Shown one piece after another: positions 5,377 to 12,981 of a DNA stretch of 14,392 nt. The position numbers were made by a program, and so were the translations under genes. Location of the stretch: positions 1-14,392 of the forward strand of contig URZB01000011.1 in NCBI GenBank assembly GCA_900552295.1, written 5' to 3'. Under the pieces are notes generated by a model, which made no database searches, was not told where the DNA came from, and was given only the letters and a program-made list of their open reading frames with translations. This stretch comes from an uncultured Collinsella sp. Lineage in GTDB: Bacteria; Actinomycetota; Coriobacteriia; Coriobacteriales; Coriobacteriaceae. Every line of letters starts with the position of its first letter. Positions within the stretch are counted from its first letter, which is position 1.

Positions 5377-8058
5377 ATGGCACAGACCACGACAGATACC
5401 GCCGCCAGCACCGTCTCCGGCGCCGGCGCTGCCAGCTCATTCTCGGGCGGCACGGGAACCGAAGCCGAGTTTGGCTCGCTCGGCGCGCTCTCCCCCACCT
5501 GGTGGGAGCCCGAGGACGGCAGCGAGCCCGAGCCATGGCTCACGCCCGATCAAGCCTTCGAACGCTTCTTTGAATGGACGAGCGATCGCGGCATTGAGCT
5601 GTGGGACCACCAAGAAGAGGCCCTCATGGACCTGGCCGCCGGCGATCACATCATTTTAGGCACACCGACCGGATCGGGTAAATCGCTCGTCGCGCTGGGC
5701 ATGCTCTTTATGGGCATGGCGCAGGGCAAGCGCTGCTATTACACGGCCCCCATCAAGGCCCTGGTCAGCGAAAAGTTCTTCGACCTGGTACAAGTACTCG
5801 GCCGCGATAACGTCGGCATGATCACCGGCGATACGCATATCAATACCAAGGCACCCGTCATCTGCTGCACGGCCGAAATCCTTGCCAACGATGCGCTACG
5901 CGAGGGCGAGGACGCCGATGTGGGCTGCGTAGCCATGGATGAGTTCCACTACTTTGCCGACCCCGACCGCGGCTGGGCATGGCAGGTGCCGCTGCTCACC
6001 CTGCCCCACACGCAGTTTATGCTCATGAGTGCCACGCTCGGCGATGTCACCGCCATCGCCGCCTCGCTCGAGGAGCACACCGGCGCTGCTTGCGACCTGG
6101 TTGTCGACGCCCCGCGCCCTGTTCCGCTGAGCTACGACTATGTGACGACCTCCCTCGAGGGCACCGTCGAGCTCGCTATGCGCCGCGGAGAGGCCCCACT
6201 CTACATCGTGCACTTTAGTCAGGACGCCGCGCTTGCCACGGCACAGTCGCTTGCCAACTTTGGCATCGCTAGCAAGGAGCAGCGCGAGGCCATTAAGGAA
6301 GCTGCCAAAGGCACGAGTTTCTCCACCGCCTTCGGCAAGATTCTCAAGCGCCTGCTCGGCTGCGGCGTCGGCGTGCACCACGCCGGTATGCTGCCGCGCT
6401 ATCGCCTACTGGTTGAGCGCCTGGCGCAGCAGGGCCTGCTGCCCGTCATCTGCGGCACCGACACGCTCGGCGTCGGCATCAACGTGCCCATCCACACCGT
6501 GGTGCTCACCGCGCTCACCAAGTTCGACGGTTACAAGATGCGTCGTCTGCGCGCCCGCGAGTTCCACCAGATTGCCGGTCGCGCCGGCCGCTCGGGCTTT
6601 GACACCGAGGGTATGGTAATTGCCGAGGCGCCGGAGCACGAGATCGAAAACGCCAAGCTTATGGCCAAAGCGGGCGACGACCCCAAAAAACTCCGTAAGA
6701 TTAAAAAGAAAAAGGCCCCCGAGGGCTTTGTCACCTGGAACAAGCAGACCTTTGAGCGCCTGATCGAGACGCAGCCCGAGACGCTCAAGCCGCGCCTGCG
6801 CATCACGCACTCCATGGTGATTAGCGTGGTCGAGCAGGGCGGCGATGCCCGAACCCGCGTACACGACCTCATCGAGACGAGCCTGCAGACTCCCGAGGAA
6901 AAGGCTAAGCTCGAGGTTCGCGCCGACGAAATCTTCGCCACGCTCATCGATTCCGGCGTCGTCGTTCGCACCGAGGTGCCGCCCGCGCCTGACGCCCCGG
7001 CTGACGCCGCACCAGACATCGATTATGCGCTGACGGTCGATCTACCCGAGGACTTCGCGCTCGATCAGCCACTCTCGACGTTCTTGCTTGCCGCATTGGA
7101 ACTGCTCGACCCCGAGAGCGAGACCTATACCATGGATCTGATCTCGATGGTCGAGGCAACGCTCGAGGATCCCAAACAGGTGCTGCGTGCACAGGAGCGC
7201 GCCGCGCGCGACCGCGCGATGGCAGAAATGAAGGCTGACGGCGTCGAATATGAGGAGCGCTTGGAGCGCATTCAAGACGTCACGTACGAAAAGCCGCTCG
7301 AGGATTTGCTCGACGCCGCCTTTGACAAGTACTGCCAGGAAGTGCCCTGGGCAAACGACTACCAGCTCTCTCCCAAGAGCGTCCTGCGCGATATGCTGGA
7401 AAGCGCGAGCGATTTTAAGGGTTACATTCAAAAGCTCGGCATCGCCCGCTCCGAGGGCATTTTGCTGCGCTACCTAGCAGAGGCCTACCGTTCACTCGAC
7501 CGCACCGTGCCCATCGAGAAGCGCGACGAGCGCCTGCGCGACATTATCTCGTGGCTGGGCTTTGTGGTGCGCTCGGTGGACTCGAGCCTGGTGGATGAGT
7601 GGGAGAACGCCGGCAACCCCGCTGCACTCGACGCCGCACCGCCGCAGGGCATCGACGAGGTCGTTGCGGACCGTCGCGGCTGCACGCTGTTGGTGCGCAA
7701 CGCACTCTTCCGCCGCGTGACCCTTGCCGCTCGCGAGCACGTTCGCGACCTGGGCGAGCTCGACGACGACTGGGGCATGAGCGAAATCCGCTGGCAAAAG
7801 GCGCTCGATGCTTACCACGAGCAGCACGAAGAAATCCTCACCGACGGAGATGCCCGCAGCGCCGCGATGTTTTCCATTGACGAGTCCGACGAGAAGACCG
7901 CGCACGTATGGCACGTGCACCAGATCTTTGCCGACGAGGATGGCGACCACGATTTTGGCATCATGGGCGATGTCGATCTGGACGCCACGCAAGACGGCGG
8001 CGAGGTCATCTTCAAAAACTACCGCGTCGGCTTTATCGAGGACCTGCTCGAGAACTAG
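5377..8058 (+). CDS. Ski2-like superfamily II DEAD/DEAH-box helicase with DUF3516-type C-terminal region (893 aa)
   Basis: An ATP-dependent RNA or DNA unwinding enzyme. After a low-complexity Ala/Ser/Gly/Glu N-terminus (1-50) come Q-like and Walker A motifs (GTPTGSGKS, 95-103), motif Ia (APIKALVSEKFF, 124-135), Walker B DEFH (188-191), motif III MSATLGD (217-223), motif V GTDTLGVGINVP (360-371) and motif VI HQIAGRAGRSG (397-407). All are intact. The spacing and the GVGIN motif are typical of Ski2/Mtr4/HelY-type enzymes. A basic hinge (PKKLRKIKKKKAPEG, about 434-448) leads to a long C-terminal domain matching, by memory, actinobacterial DUF3516 proteins, probably RNA helicases; the substrate is not proven. 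The ATG has only a weak site (GAGAGAAAG at 5361-5369). The gene is monocistronic, ended by a strong terminator. Confidence 0.88.
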   Translation: MAQTTTDTAASTVSGAGAASSFSGGTGTEAEFGSLGALSPTWWEPEDGSEPEPWLTPDQAFERFFEWTSDRGIELWDHQEEALMDLAAGDHIILGTPTGSGKSLVALGMLFMGMAQGKRCYYTAPIKALVSEKFFDLVQVLGRDNVGMITGDTHINTKAPVICCTAEILANDALREGEDADVGCVAMDEFHYFADPDRGWAWQVPLLTLPHTQFMLMSATLGDVTAIAASLEEHTGAACDLVVDAPRPVPLSYDYVTTSLEGTVELAMRRGEAPLYIVHFSQDAALATAQSLANFGIASKEQREAIKEAAKGTSFSTAFGKILKRLLGCGVGVHHAGMLPRYRLLVERLAQQGLLPVICGTDTLGVGINVPIHTVVLTALTKFDGYKMRRLRAREFHQIAGRAGRSGFDTEGMVIAEAPEHEIENAKLMAKAGDDPKKLRKIKKKKAPEGFVTWNKQTFERLIETQPETLKPRLRITHSMVISVVEQGGDARTRVHDLIETSLQTPEEKAKLEVRADEIFATLIDSGVVVRTEVPPAPDAPADAAPDIDYALTVDLPEDFALDQPLSTFLLAALELLDPESETYTMDLISMVEATLEDPKQVLRAQERAARDRAMAEMKADGVEYEERLERIQDVTYEKPLEDLLDAAFDKYCQEVPWANDYQLSPKSVLRDMLESASDFKGYIQKLGIARSEGILLRYLAEAYRSLDRTVPIEKRDERLRDIISWLGFVVRSVDSSLVDEWENAGNPAALDAAPPQGIDEVVADRRGCTLLVRNALFRRVTLAAREHVRDLGELDDDWGMSEIRWQKALDAYHEQHEEILTDGDARSAAMFSIDESDEKTAHVWHVHQIFADEDGDHDFGIMGDVDLDATQDGGEVIFKNYRVGFIEDLLEN

Positions 8059-8079
8059 CCGACCATACTGGAACGAAAC

Positions 8080-8115
8080 GGGGCCGCTGGCAACATCGCC
8101 AGCGGCCCCACTTTT
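8080..8115 (+). terminator. Bidirectional rho-independent terminator
   Basis: A 12-bp perfect GC-rich stem (8080-8091 with 8098-8109, arm GGGGCCGCTGGC) has a 6-base loop AACATC and is followed by ACTTTT (8110-8115). AAA precedes it, giving T residues on the minus strand. It separates the convergent helicase and DUF2130 genes. Confidence 0.85.
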
Positions 8116-8132
8116 GCACTATATGCTATGCC

Positions 8133-9890
8133 TTACTCGGCATCCTCGACCTCATATGAATCCGCCTCGGCGGGCTCATCGTTTGCCTCCGCCGCAGCCC
8201 CGCGCGCCTCGTCAAACGCCGCCTTCATGGTCTTGTTGCCCCACGTGAGCTTGCGAATGGTAAGATCGTCGGCCTTCTTGTTGGCTAGGCGCAGATTGTT
8301 CTCGGAGGACAGCAACGCCTCCTTGGTTTTCTGCAGATGGCTAATCGTCTTGTCGATCTCATCGATTGCCGTTTGGAACTTGCGGCTCGCAATCTCGTAG
8401 TTGCGGCCGAAATCATTCTTGAACTTCTCCATCTTGGCTTCGAAGTTCGTGACGTCGATGTTCTGCTGTTTGTACTCCGCCAGCTCCTGCTTATAGCGCA
8501 GCGAACCCATGGCAGCGTTACGAAGAAGTGTAATCATGGGAATGAAGAACTGCGGGCGGATCACGTACATCTTCTCGTAGCGATAGCTCACGTCGACTAT
8601 CCCTGCGTTATAGAGCTCGCTCTCGGGTTCCAGCAGGGTGCAGAGCACCGCGTACTCACAGCCTTTCTGGCGACGATCGTGATCGAGTTTCTTAAAGAAG
8701 TCCTCGTTTTTATGCTTGGTCGCGGTCTCATCGTTCTCGTTTTTCATCTCGAACATAATCGAAATGACCTCGTTGCCGCTCGCGTCGCACTCGCGGAAGA
8801 TAAAGTCGCCCTTGGTACCCTCGGACGCATCGTTATCTTTCTCGAAGTACGCGTTAGGAAATGCCGTCATGCGCAGACGGTTAAACTCGGTCTCGCAGTG
8901 CTGCTCGAGCGACTCGCCCACCATCTTGGTGGACAGGCGGACCTTCATGTCCTTAAGGCGCTCAATCTCTTCATCCTTGTAGCGAATCAGGTCATCGCTC
9001 GCGCGCTTGGCCTGCGCAAGCTCGAGCTCGTGTGCCGCCTTGGCTTGCTCCTCGCGAGAATCGCGCACCGCCAGCTCGCTCGTTAGCTTGGCACGTGCCT
9101 CATCGCGCTCTCGTTCCGCCGCGGCGACCGCCTCTGACAGGTTCATTTTTGCCATCAGTTCCTGCTCGCGCAGCTGGGCACGCAGGCCCTCGGCCTCTTG
9201 CTCGGACTGAGCCTTTGCGGCGGAAAACTTCTCTTGCACCTTCGCGCGATAGTCAGCAAGCGCGCGCTCGGCCTCGCTGCGAGCGGCATCGAGCTCACGC
9301 TGCGACTCTGCCGCGGCAGCGGCAAGCGCCATCTCCTGGGCCTTGTCCGCCGCGGCAAGCCTGGCCTGCAGCTCGGCAATCTGAGCGTCGCGTGCAGCTA
9401 AATCGTTTTGAGCAGCGTTGCGCGCCGCCGACTCGGCAAGCTTTGCTTCGTCATCTTTGCGCCCAAGCTGCGCACGCAGGCTATCAATCTCACACTGGAG
9501 TTCGGCATTCTCTTTTTGAGCATCGGCACGGGCCTCAACCGCCGCGCGCTGGCTTGCACTCTCGCGCTCTGCGGCAGCGCCCTCAAGCTTGGCACGCAGC
9601 TCGGCAAGCTCGGCATCGCGCTTGGCGACTTCTTGTGCCAGCTGCTGAGCTGCAGCGTTCTTCTGCTCGGCAAGCTGAGCGTTGCGCTGAGACTCTGCCT
9701 TTTGCAAGGCAGCCGTCGAACGCGAGCGCTCAAGCTCCAGCGCCTGCTCGCCCTCGCGCTGGACTGCCTTCACACGCTCGTCCAGGTCGCGCGAAAGCTC
9801 GGCATCGCGTACTTGCTTGACGATATCCGCATAGCCGGACGCATCGACCTTAAAAACTTCGCCGCAATGCGGGCACTTAATCTCGTTCAT
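8133..9890 (-). CDS. DUF2130 protein: zinc-knuckle start, long coiled coil, PD-(D/E)XK-like nuclease core (585 aa)
   Basis: The N-terminus holds one CPHCG pair (Cys6, Cys9) like half a zinc ribbon. Residues about 25-320 are an uninterrupted Ala/Glu/Arg/Gln heptad-rich coiled coil. The conserved domain spans about 320-525. It contains [18 protein letters not shown] (323-340, possible first-helix glutamate), [10 protein letters not shown] (358-367) and [10 protein letters not shown] (378-387). Asp362, Glu381 and Lys383 fit the D...E-x-K pattern of PD-(D/E)XK nucleases, so the architecture is RmuC-like. An acidic tail follows. Family function is not established to my knowledge; nuclease activity is inference. 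The start ATG has AGGAG 5 bases upstream (within 9891-9900), and the same 14-base start context occurs at the HIRAN gene. The coiled coil produces long meaningless antisense frames on the + strand. Confidence 0.8.
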   Translation of the reverse strand: MNEIKCPHCGEVFKVDASGYADIVKQVRDAELSRDLDERVKAVQREGEQALELERSRSTAALQKAESQRNAQLAEQKNAAAQQLAQEVAKRDAELAELRAKLEGAAAERESASQRAAVEARADAQKENAELQCEIDSLRAQLGRKDDEAKLAESAARNAAQNDLAARDAQIAELQARLAAADKAQEMALAAAAAESQRELDAARSEAERALADYRAKVQEKFSAAKAQSEQEAEGLRAQLREQELMAKMNLSEAVAAAERERDEARAKLTSELAVRDSREEQAKAAHELELAQAKRASDDLIRYKDEEIERLKDMKVRLSTKMVGESLEQHCETEFNRLRMTAFPNAYFEKDNDASEGTKGDFIFRECDASGNEVISIMFEMKNENDETATKHKNEDFFKKLDHDRRQKGCEYAVLCTLLEPESELYNAGIVDVSYRYEKMYVIRPQFFIPMITLLRNAAMGSLRYKQELAEYKQQNIDVTNFEAKMEKFKNDFGRNYEIASRKFQTAIDEIDKTISHLQKTKEALLSSENNLRLANKKADDLTIRKLTWGNKTMKAAFDEARGAAAEANDEPAEADSYEVEDAE

Positions 9891-9948
9891 AGCAGCTCCT
9901 CGATGGACGCAAATTTCGACCGCCTACACTCTACCGCGCCGCACGGAC

Positions 9949-9983
9949 AAAAAAGGCGCCGCTGCCATAATGGCAACGGCGCC
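9949..9983 (-). terminator. Rho-independent terminator of the HIRAN/phosphoesterase operon
   Basis: On the minus strand, the stem GGCGCCG with CGGCGCC (9983-9977 with 9961-9955) continues past one mismatch into five more pairs (9975-9971 with 9967-9963) around a 3-base loop. T6 (complement of 9949-9954) follows. It lies 47 bases after the phosphoesterase stop. Confidence 0.75.
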
Positions 9984-10030
9984 AGAGCCACCACAAAGGT
10001 GCCTGTCCCCTTTGTGGTGGCTCTGGCGCC
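9978..10030. repeat. 21-bp perfect hairpin overlapping the terminator arm
   Basis: Arms 9978-9998 and 10010-10030 are exact complements (they begin GGCGCCAGAGCCACC) around an 11-base loop. The hairpin starts immediately after the phosphoesterase stop codon. Its inner-end GGCGCC (9978-9983) is also the first arm of the terminator at 9949-9983, so the two structures compete. The core around GGTGCCTGTCCCC looks like a REP-type palindrome; copy number in the genome is unknown. Confidence 0.7.
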
Positions 10031-10576
10031 CTATAGCCCAAAGAAGCTAAGAATCTGATCACGGCTTACGGGCTTGTACTCGTTGGCATCGAGACCGACA
10101 TCGTAGCGAAAGATAGGGCGCTCGCGATCGCGGTTGCGTGCGTTGGCGCGGTCACCCCTGCTGTGGATATGCCCATGCAGCATAATGGCGCCACGTGCCT
10201 TGCCGTTCCAGCTGAGCATGGGGTAGTGGCTCATAACCAGACGATGGCCCTTGGCATAGCCGGGAGCAATCTCCAGGTAATCGCGCACGTTTTCCCAAAT
10301 CTGCGGTACGTCGGAATCTTCCCAGTCGCCGTCATGGTTACCGCGGATGAGCGTCACGTTCTGGCATTCGATACGCTCGCGCAGGCGCACCGCCTCCGCC
10401 AGGGGCAAACGATAGGTAAAGTCACCCAGAATATAGAGGCGGTCGTCCGCAGCCACGCACTCATTGATGGCATCGATGACCTTGCGGTTCATCTCCTCGA
10501 CCGAGTCAAACGGCCGGTCCATGTCGTGCAAGATATTCGTATCGCCCAGGTGCAGGTCGGCGGAAAACCACATCAT
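10031..10576 (-). CDS. Calcineurin-like metallophosphoesterase (181 aa)
   Basis: A two-metal hydrolase of phosphomono- or diesters. All family motifs are present in order: DLHLGD (7-12), GDF (51-53), RGNHDG (78-83), SHYP (115-118) and GHIHS (134-138). The length is that of a minimal single-domain enzyme in the cytoplasm; there is no signal peptide or membrane helix. The substrate cannot be told from sequence: small stand-alone members act on nucleotides, phosphodiesters or nucleic acid ends. The start is ATG 10576 or the adjacent ATG 10573; a GAGGG site lies about 8 bases upstream. It is the last gene of a minus-strand set after a HIRAN protein and an acidic microprotein, followed by paired hairpins. 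The HIRAN neighbour hints at nucleic-acid work, but this is inference. Confidence 0.85.
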   Translation of the reverse strand: MMWFSADLHLGDTNILHDMDRPFDSVEEMNRKVIDAINECVAADDRLYILGDFTYRLPLAEAVRLRERIECQNVTLIRGNHDGDWEDSDVPQIWENVRDYLEIAPGYAKGHRLVMSHYPMLSWNGKARGAIMLHGHIHSRGDRANARNRDRERPIFRYDVGLDANEYKPVSRDQILSFFGL

Positions 10577-10642
10577 CGTCTATGCCCTCATTTCGCAACG
10601 TGTTCAACTCGTGCTAAGTATACAGATGTAGCGATGCGGCGG

Positions 10643-10822
10643 TTATCCAAAGAGCCCGCCGAACAGTCCGCGGCGGCGCTTGTCTTGCTTTTTCGAAGCG
10701 TCACCCTGAGTTTTCTTGTCCTGCCGCATCTTACGGTCCTGTTCCAGCTCATCGTCATCGAGTAGCACATCCCACTCAAACGGATCGTCTGTCAGATCGA
10801 ACTGGTCGTCGTCATCAAACAT
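10643..10822 (-). CDS. Acidic/basic microprotein of unknown function (59 aa)
   Basis: I do not recognise a family. The first 30 residues are strongly acidic (MFDDDDQFDLTDDPFEWDVL, LDDDELEQD). The next 20 are basic (RKMRQDKKTQ, KKQDKRRR), and the end is GLFGGLFG. The start at 10822 is chosen because GGAGG lies 5 bases before it; an ATG at 10834 would add four residues but has no ribosome site. It begins 18 bases after the HIRAN stop and ends 66 bases before the phosphoesterase start, all on one strand, so it is probably co-transcribed. The separated charges suggest a flexible binding partner or DNA mimic next to the HIRAN protein; that is speculation. Confidence 0.55.
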   Translation of the reverse strand: MFDDDDQFDLTDDPFEWDVLLDDDELEQDRKMRQDKKTQGDASKKQDKRRRGLFGGLFG

Positions 10823-10840
10823 GGCCGCCTCCATTGCCGA

Positions 10841-11167
10841 CTAGCGGGCATCCACCACATAGAGGCCAACGCGCACCTGGTGCCACGGGCTGCGCTCGGG
10901 GGCAACCTGTTGCACGCGGGCCTCAAATACGTCCTCGTGGCCGTAATACATCATCAAGGACAGCGGGCCGACCTCGTTTCCCGGAACGTAGCCAAGTTTG
11001 GTCTTGCCATAGTAGATCGCAACTGCCTCGGGGTCATGGGGATTATCGCGCTCGGCACACAGCGTCAGCTTATCGCCCGCTTTAAGATCGCCCAGGACCA
11101 AGGCGCCATCGGCATACTGAAATCCTGCAATGTGAAATGACAGAAGAACACGTGAAGGCTCGTACAT
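10841..11167 (-). CDS. Stand-alone HIRAN-domain protein (108 aa)
   Basis: HIRAN domains, known from Rad5/HLTF, bind DNA ends (in HLTF, the 3' end of single-stranded DNA). Here the domain is nearly the whole protein: FHIAGFQYADGALV (11-24), LTLCAERDNPHDPEAVAIYY (34-53, the diagnostic E-x-x-N-x-x-D-x-x-A-V pattern) and TKLGYVPGNEVGPL (56-69). No helicase or nuclease domain is fused to it. The start ATG has AGGAG 5 bases upstream, with the same local sequence as the DUF2130 start. It is the first gene of the presumed operon with the microprotein and metallophosphoesterase, where partners could supply the enzymatic part. Role in repair or nucleic-acid processing is inference. Confidence 0.75.
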   Translation of the reverse strand: MYEPSRVLLSFHIAGFQYADGALVLGDLKAGDKLTLCAERDNPHDPEAVAIYYGKTKLGYVPGNEVGPLSLMMYYGHEDVFEARVQQVAPERSPWHQVRVGLYVVDAR

Positions 11168-11280
11168 AGCAGCTCCTCTAACGGCCGGATAAACCGGTGT
11201 GTAACCTTATTGAGAAGTCTACGGTCCCGTGCGGACACAAATACATCCTGTCTGCGTCCTTCAATCGTTTGCCTCAACGC

Positions 11281-11309
11281 TTGCGCGACAGAACGCTTGC
11301 AGATAAGAT
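11281..11309 (+). promoter_or_regulatory. Candidate promoter for RNA antisense to the small hydrophobic gene
   Basis: TTGCGC (11281-11286), a 17-base spacer and TAAGAT (11304-11309) form a moderate promoter match on the + strand, with no + strand gene downstream. Transcription would start near 11316 and run across the 27-codon minus-strand gene to the terminator at 11551-11592. Confidence 0.3.
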
Positions 11310-11403
11310 AGGAACACGGATGGCACCCGTTGCCGCGGGTCTTGCCAACTCCGATACACGTTTTCATCGTGAGAAGTGGCCGTCTTCGCTTACGCGGGGG
11401 CGG

Positions 11404-11487
11404 CTATTTCATTCGGCCGATAAACAGACCGAGTTCGATAGCCGCAATCAACAACGCCAATAACGAAATAACATCGCTTACGTTCAT
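11404..11487 (-). CDS. 27-residue hydrophobic membrane peptide, holin-like/type I toxin-like
   Basis: Read from the ATG at 11485-11487: it starts MNVSDVISLLALL, continues IAAIELGLFIGRMK and stops at TAG. It is one membrane helix with a short polar N-terminus and a basic C-terminus, the shape of the Gram-positive putative holin-like and TxpA/Fst-type toxins, whose members often begin with a short M-x-x-x-x-x-[IL]-S-L motif. AAGGGA lies about 7 bases before the ATG. The gene is isolated in a 425-bp gap (11168-11592) between the HIRAN and aldehyde dehydrogenase genes, with a possible antisense RNA on the other strand. The toxin role is inference; a chance open frame remains possible at this size, but the composition is very clean. 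I see nothing else coding in the gap. Confidence 0.5.
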   Translation of the reverse strand: MNVSDVISLLALLIAAIELGLFIGRMK

Positions 11488-11550
11488 ACCAAATCCCTTC
11501 TAAAGGGAGTTGGCCCATCCGTGCTCCATAACAGTAGTCTAACGCAAAAT

Positions 11551-11592
11551 GCAGGTAATAGGAACACTTGTTCGTATTACCTGCGCCCTTTT
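11551..11592. terminator. Bidirectional terminator between the small gene and aldehyde dehydrogenase
   Basis: Arms GCAGGTAATA (11551-11560) and TATTACCTGC (11575-11584) form 10 pairs. One G-G mismatch and an inner GAAC/GTTC stem with loop ACTT complete the hairpin. T4 (11589-11592) follows on the + strand, and AAAA (11546-11549) gives T4 on the minus strand. It abuts the stop of the minus-strand aldehyde dehydrogenase gene. Confidence 0.75.
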
Positions 11593-12972
11593 CTAATGCA
11601 CAAACATGCGCACGAACTTGTGCTTCCAGCTTGCGTAGGGCGCATACCGAAACGGCACGTCCAGCCAAGTTGCCTTGTTCACGATGCTCTTCTTGTGGCT
11701 AAACGTATCGAAGCTCTCGCGTCCATGGTACTGCCCCATACCGCTCGCGCCCATGCCGCCAAAGCCCATATGGCTCGTAGCCAAGTGCATGATCGTGTCG
11801 TTGACACAGCCGCCGCCAAAGGGCACGTAGCGCACAAAGCGTTGCTGAACCGAACGGTCCTGGCTAAAGATATACAGGGCCAGCGGCGTCGGACGATCCG
11901 TAATAAACGTCTCGGCCTCGTCTAGGCTCTCAAACGTCAGCACCGGCAAGATGGGACCGAAGATCTCCTCCTGCATCACGGCGTCATCGGGGGTCACGCC
12001 GTCTAGGATCGTCGGCTCAATCTTGAGCGACGACTCGCGCGCCGTGCCTCCCAGCACGACCTTATCGGGATCGATCAGCCCGCGCACGCGCGCAAAATGC
12101 TTGGCGTTGACGATATGCCCGTAGTCCTCGTTATCGAGCGGATGCTCGCCAAACATACGGCGGGCCTCTTCCCTGATGAGGTCCAGCAGCTCGTCGTGCA
12201 CGCGCGCATCGACCAGCAGGTAGTCGGGCGCCACGCAGGTCTGCCCCACGTTGAGCCATTTACCAAAGGCGATACGCCGCGCCGCAACCTTCAAGTTTGC
12301 CGTCGCATCCACGATGCAGGGGCTCTTGCCGCCCAGCTCAAGCGTCACGGGCGTGAGGTTTTTACTCGCGCGCTCCATGACGAGCTTGCCGACCGGAACG
12401 CTACCGGTAAAGAAGATCTTGTCCCAGCACTCATCGAGCAACGCTTCGTTCTCGGCGCGCCCGCCCTCGACAACCGTCACCAGGCGCGGATCAAATGCCT
12501 CTTCACAGATTTGCTTGAGCACCGCGCTCGATGCCGGAGCATAGGCACTCGGCTTGATGACCACGGTATTGCCCGCGGCAAGGGCGCCGGCGAGCGGCTC
12601 GAGTGTTAGCAAAAACGGGTAGTTCCACGGAGCCATGATGAGCGTGACGCCATAGGGCACGGCTTGCGTTTTGCACGCGCTCACGGCGTTGGCAAGGTCA
12701 CACGGACGCAGGCGCGGACGACTCCATCGAGCCACGTGAGCGATCTGATGACGAATCTCGGAAAGCGACGTGCCGATCTCGCACATATATGCCTCGTCAT
12801 GCGACTTTCCCAAATCGGTCTTGAGTGCATGGGCAATATCGGCCTCGTGCGCCCGTACCGCATCGCGTAAACTCACGAGCGCGCGACGTCGGGCATCAAC
12901 ATCAAACGTAGCGTGCGTTTTAAAGTAAGTGCGCTGATCGCCGACGATGCGCGCAATTTCCTCGGTGTTCAT
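11593..12972 (-). CDS. NAD(P)-dependent aldehyde dehydrogenase, ALDH3-type (459 aa)
   Basis: Oxidises aldehydes to carboxylic acids in the cytoplasm. Visible motifs are MAPWNYPF (113-120), the cofactor lysine in VIKPS (138-142), the nucleotide-binding FFTGS (187-191), the general base Glu212 in LELGGKSP (211-218), the catalytic Cys246 in NVGQTCVAPD (241-250), and EEIFGP (335-340). The C-terminal region SHKKSIVNK (425-433) and a hydrophobic-basic tail are typical of the class 3 group, which acts on fatty or aromatic aldehydes. Length is normal for that class. The start ATG has AGGAGGG 5 bases upstream, and that site overlaps the stop codon of the upstream alcohol dehydrogenase, only 9 bases away, so the two are co-transcribed and likely coupled. 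Together they would carry an alcohol to the acid, or run in reverse. Confidence 0.9.
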   Translation of the reverse strand: MNTEEIARIVGDQRTYFKTHATFDVDARRRALVSLRDAVRAHEADIAHALKTDLGKSHDEAYMCEIGTSLSEIRHQIAHVARWSRPRLRPCDLANAVSACKTQAVPYGVTLIMAPWNYPFLLTLEPLAGALAAGNTVVIKPSAYAPASSAVLKQICEEAFDPRLVTVVEGGRAENEALLDECWDKIFFTGSVPVGKLVMERASKNLTPVTLELGGKSPCIVDATANLKVAARRIAFGKWLNVGQTCVAPDYLLVDARVHDELLDLIREEARRMFGEHPLDNEDYGHIVNAKHFARVRGLIDPDKVVLGGTARESSLKIEPTILDGVTPDDAVMQEEIFGPILPVLTFESLDEAETFITDRPTPLALYIFSQDRSVQQRFVRYVPFGGGCVNDTIMHLATSHMGFGGMGASGMGQYHGRESFDTFSHKKSIVNKATWLDVPFRYAPYASWKHKFVRMFVH

Positions 12973-12981
12973 GGCACCCTC

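Larger units (their letters stand above)
11316..11592 (+). ncRNA. Hypothetical antisense RNA covering the small hydrophobic gene
   Basis: Inferred only from a promoter match at 11281-11309, a terminator at 11551-11592 and the absence of a credible + strand protein between them. If real, it is about 275 bases and fully complementary to the mRNA of the 11404-11487 gene, as in cis-antisense type I antitoxins. Confidence 0.25.

Noticed and set aside
8337..9820. Long + strand frames (249 and 262 residues) opposite DUF2130
   Set aside because: They arise from the repetitive Ala/Glu codons of the coiled coil on the other strand; the products are implausible and lack ribosome sites.
10163..10765. 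200-residue + strand frame
   Set aside because: Antisense to a metallophosphoesterase with all motifs intact and to the microprotein.
11390..11668. 92-residue minus-strand frame and an 88-residue + strand frame (11197-11463)
   Set aside because: No ribosome site or recognisable pattern; they cross the terminator or the small hydrophobic gene in another frame.
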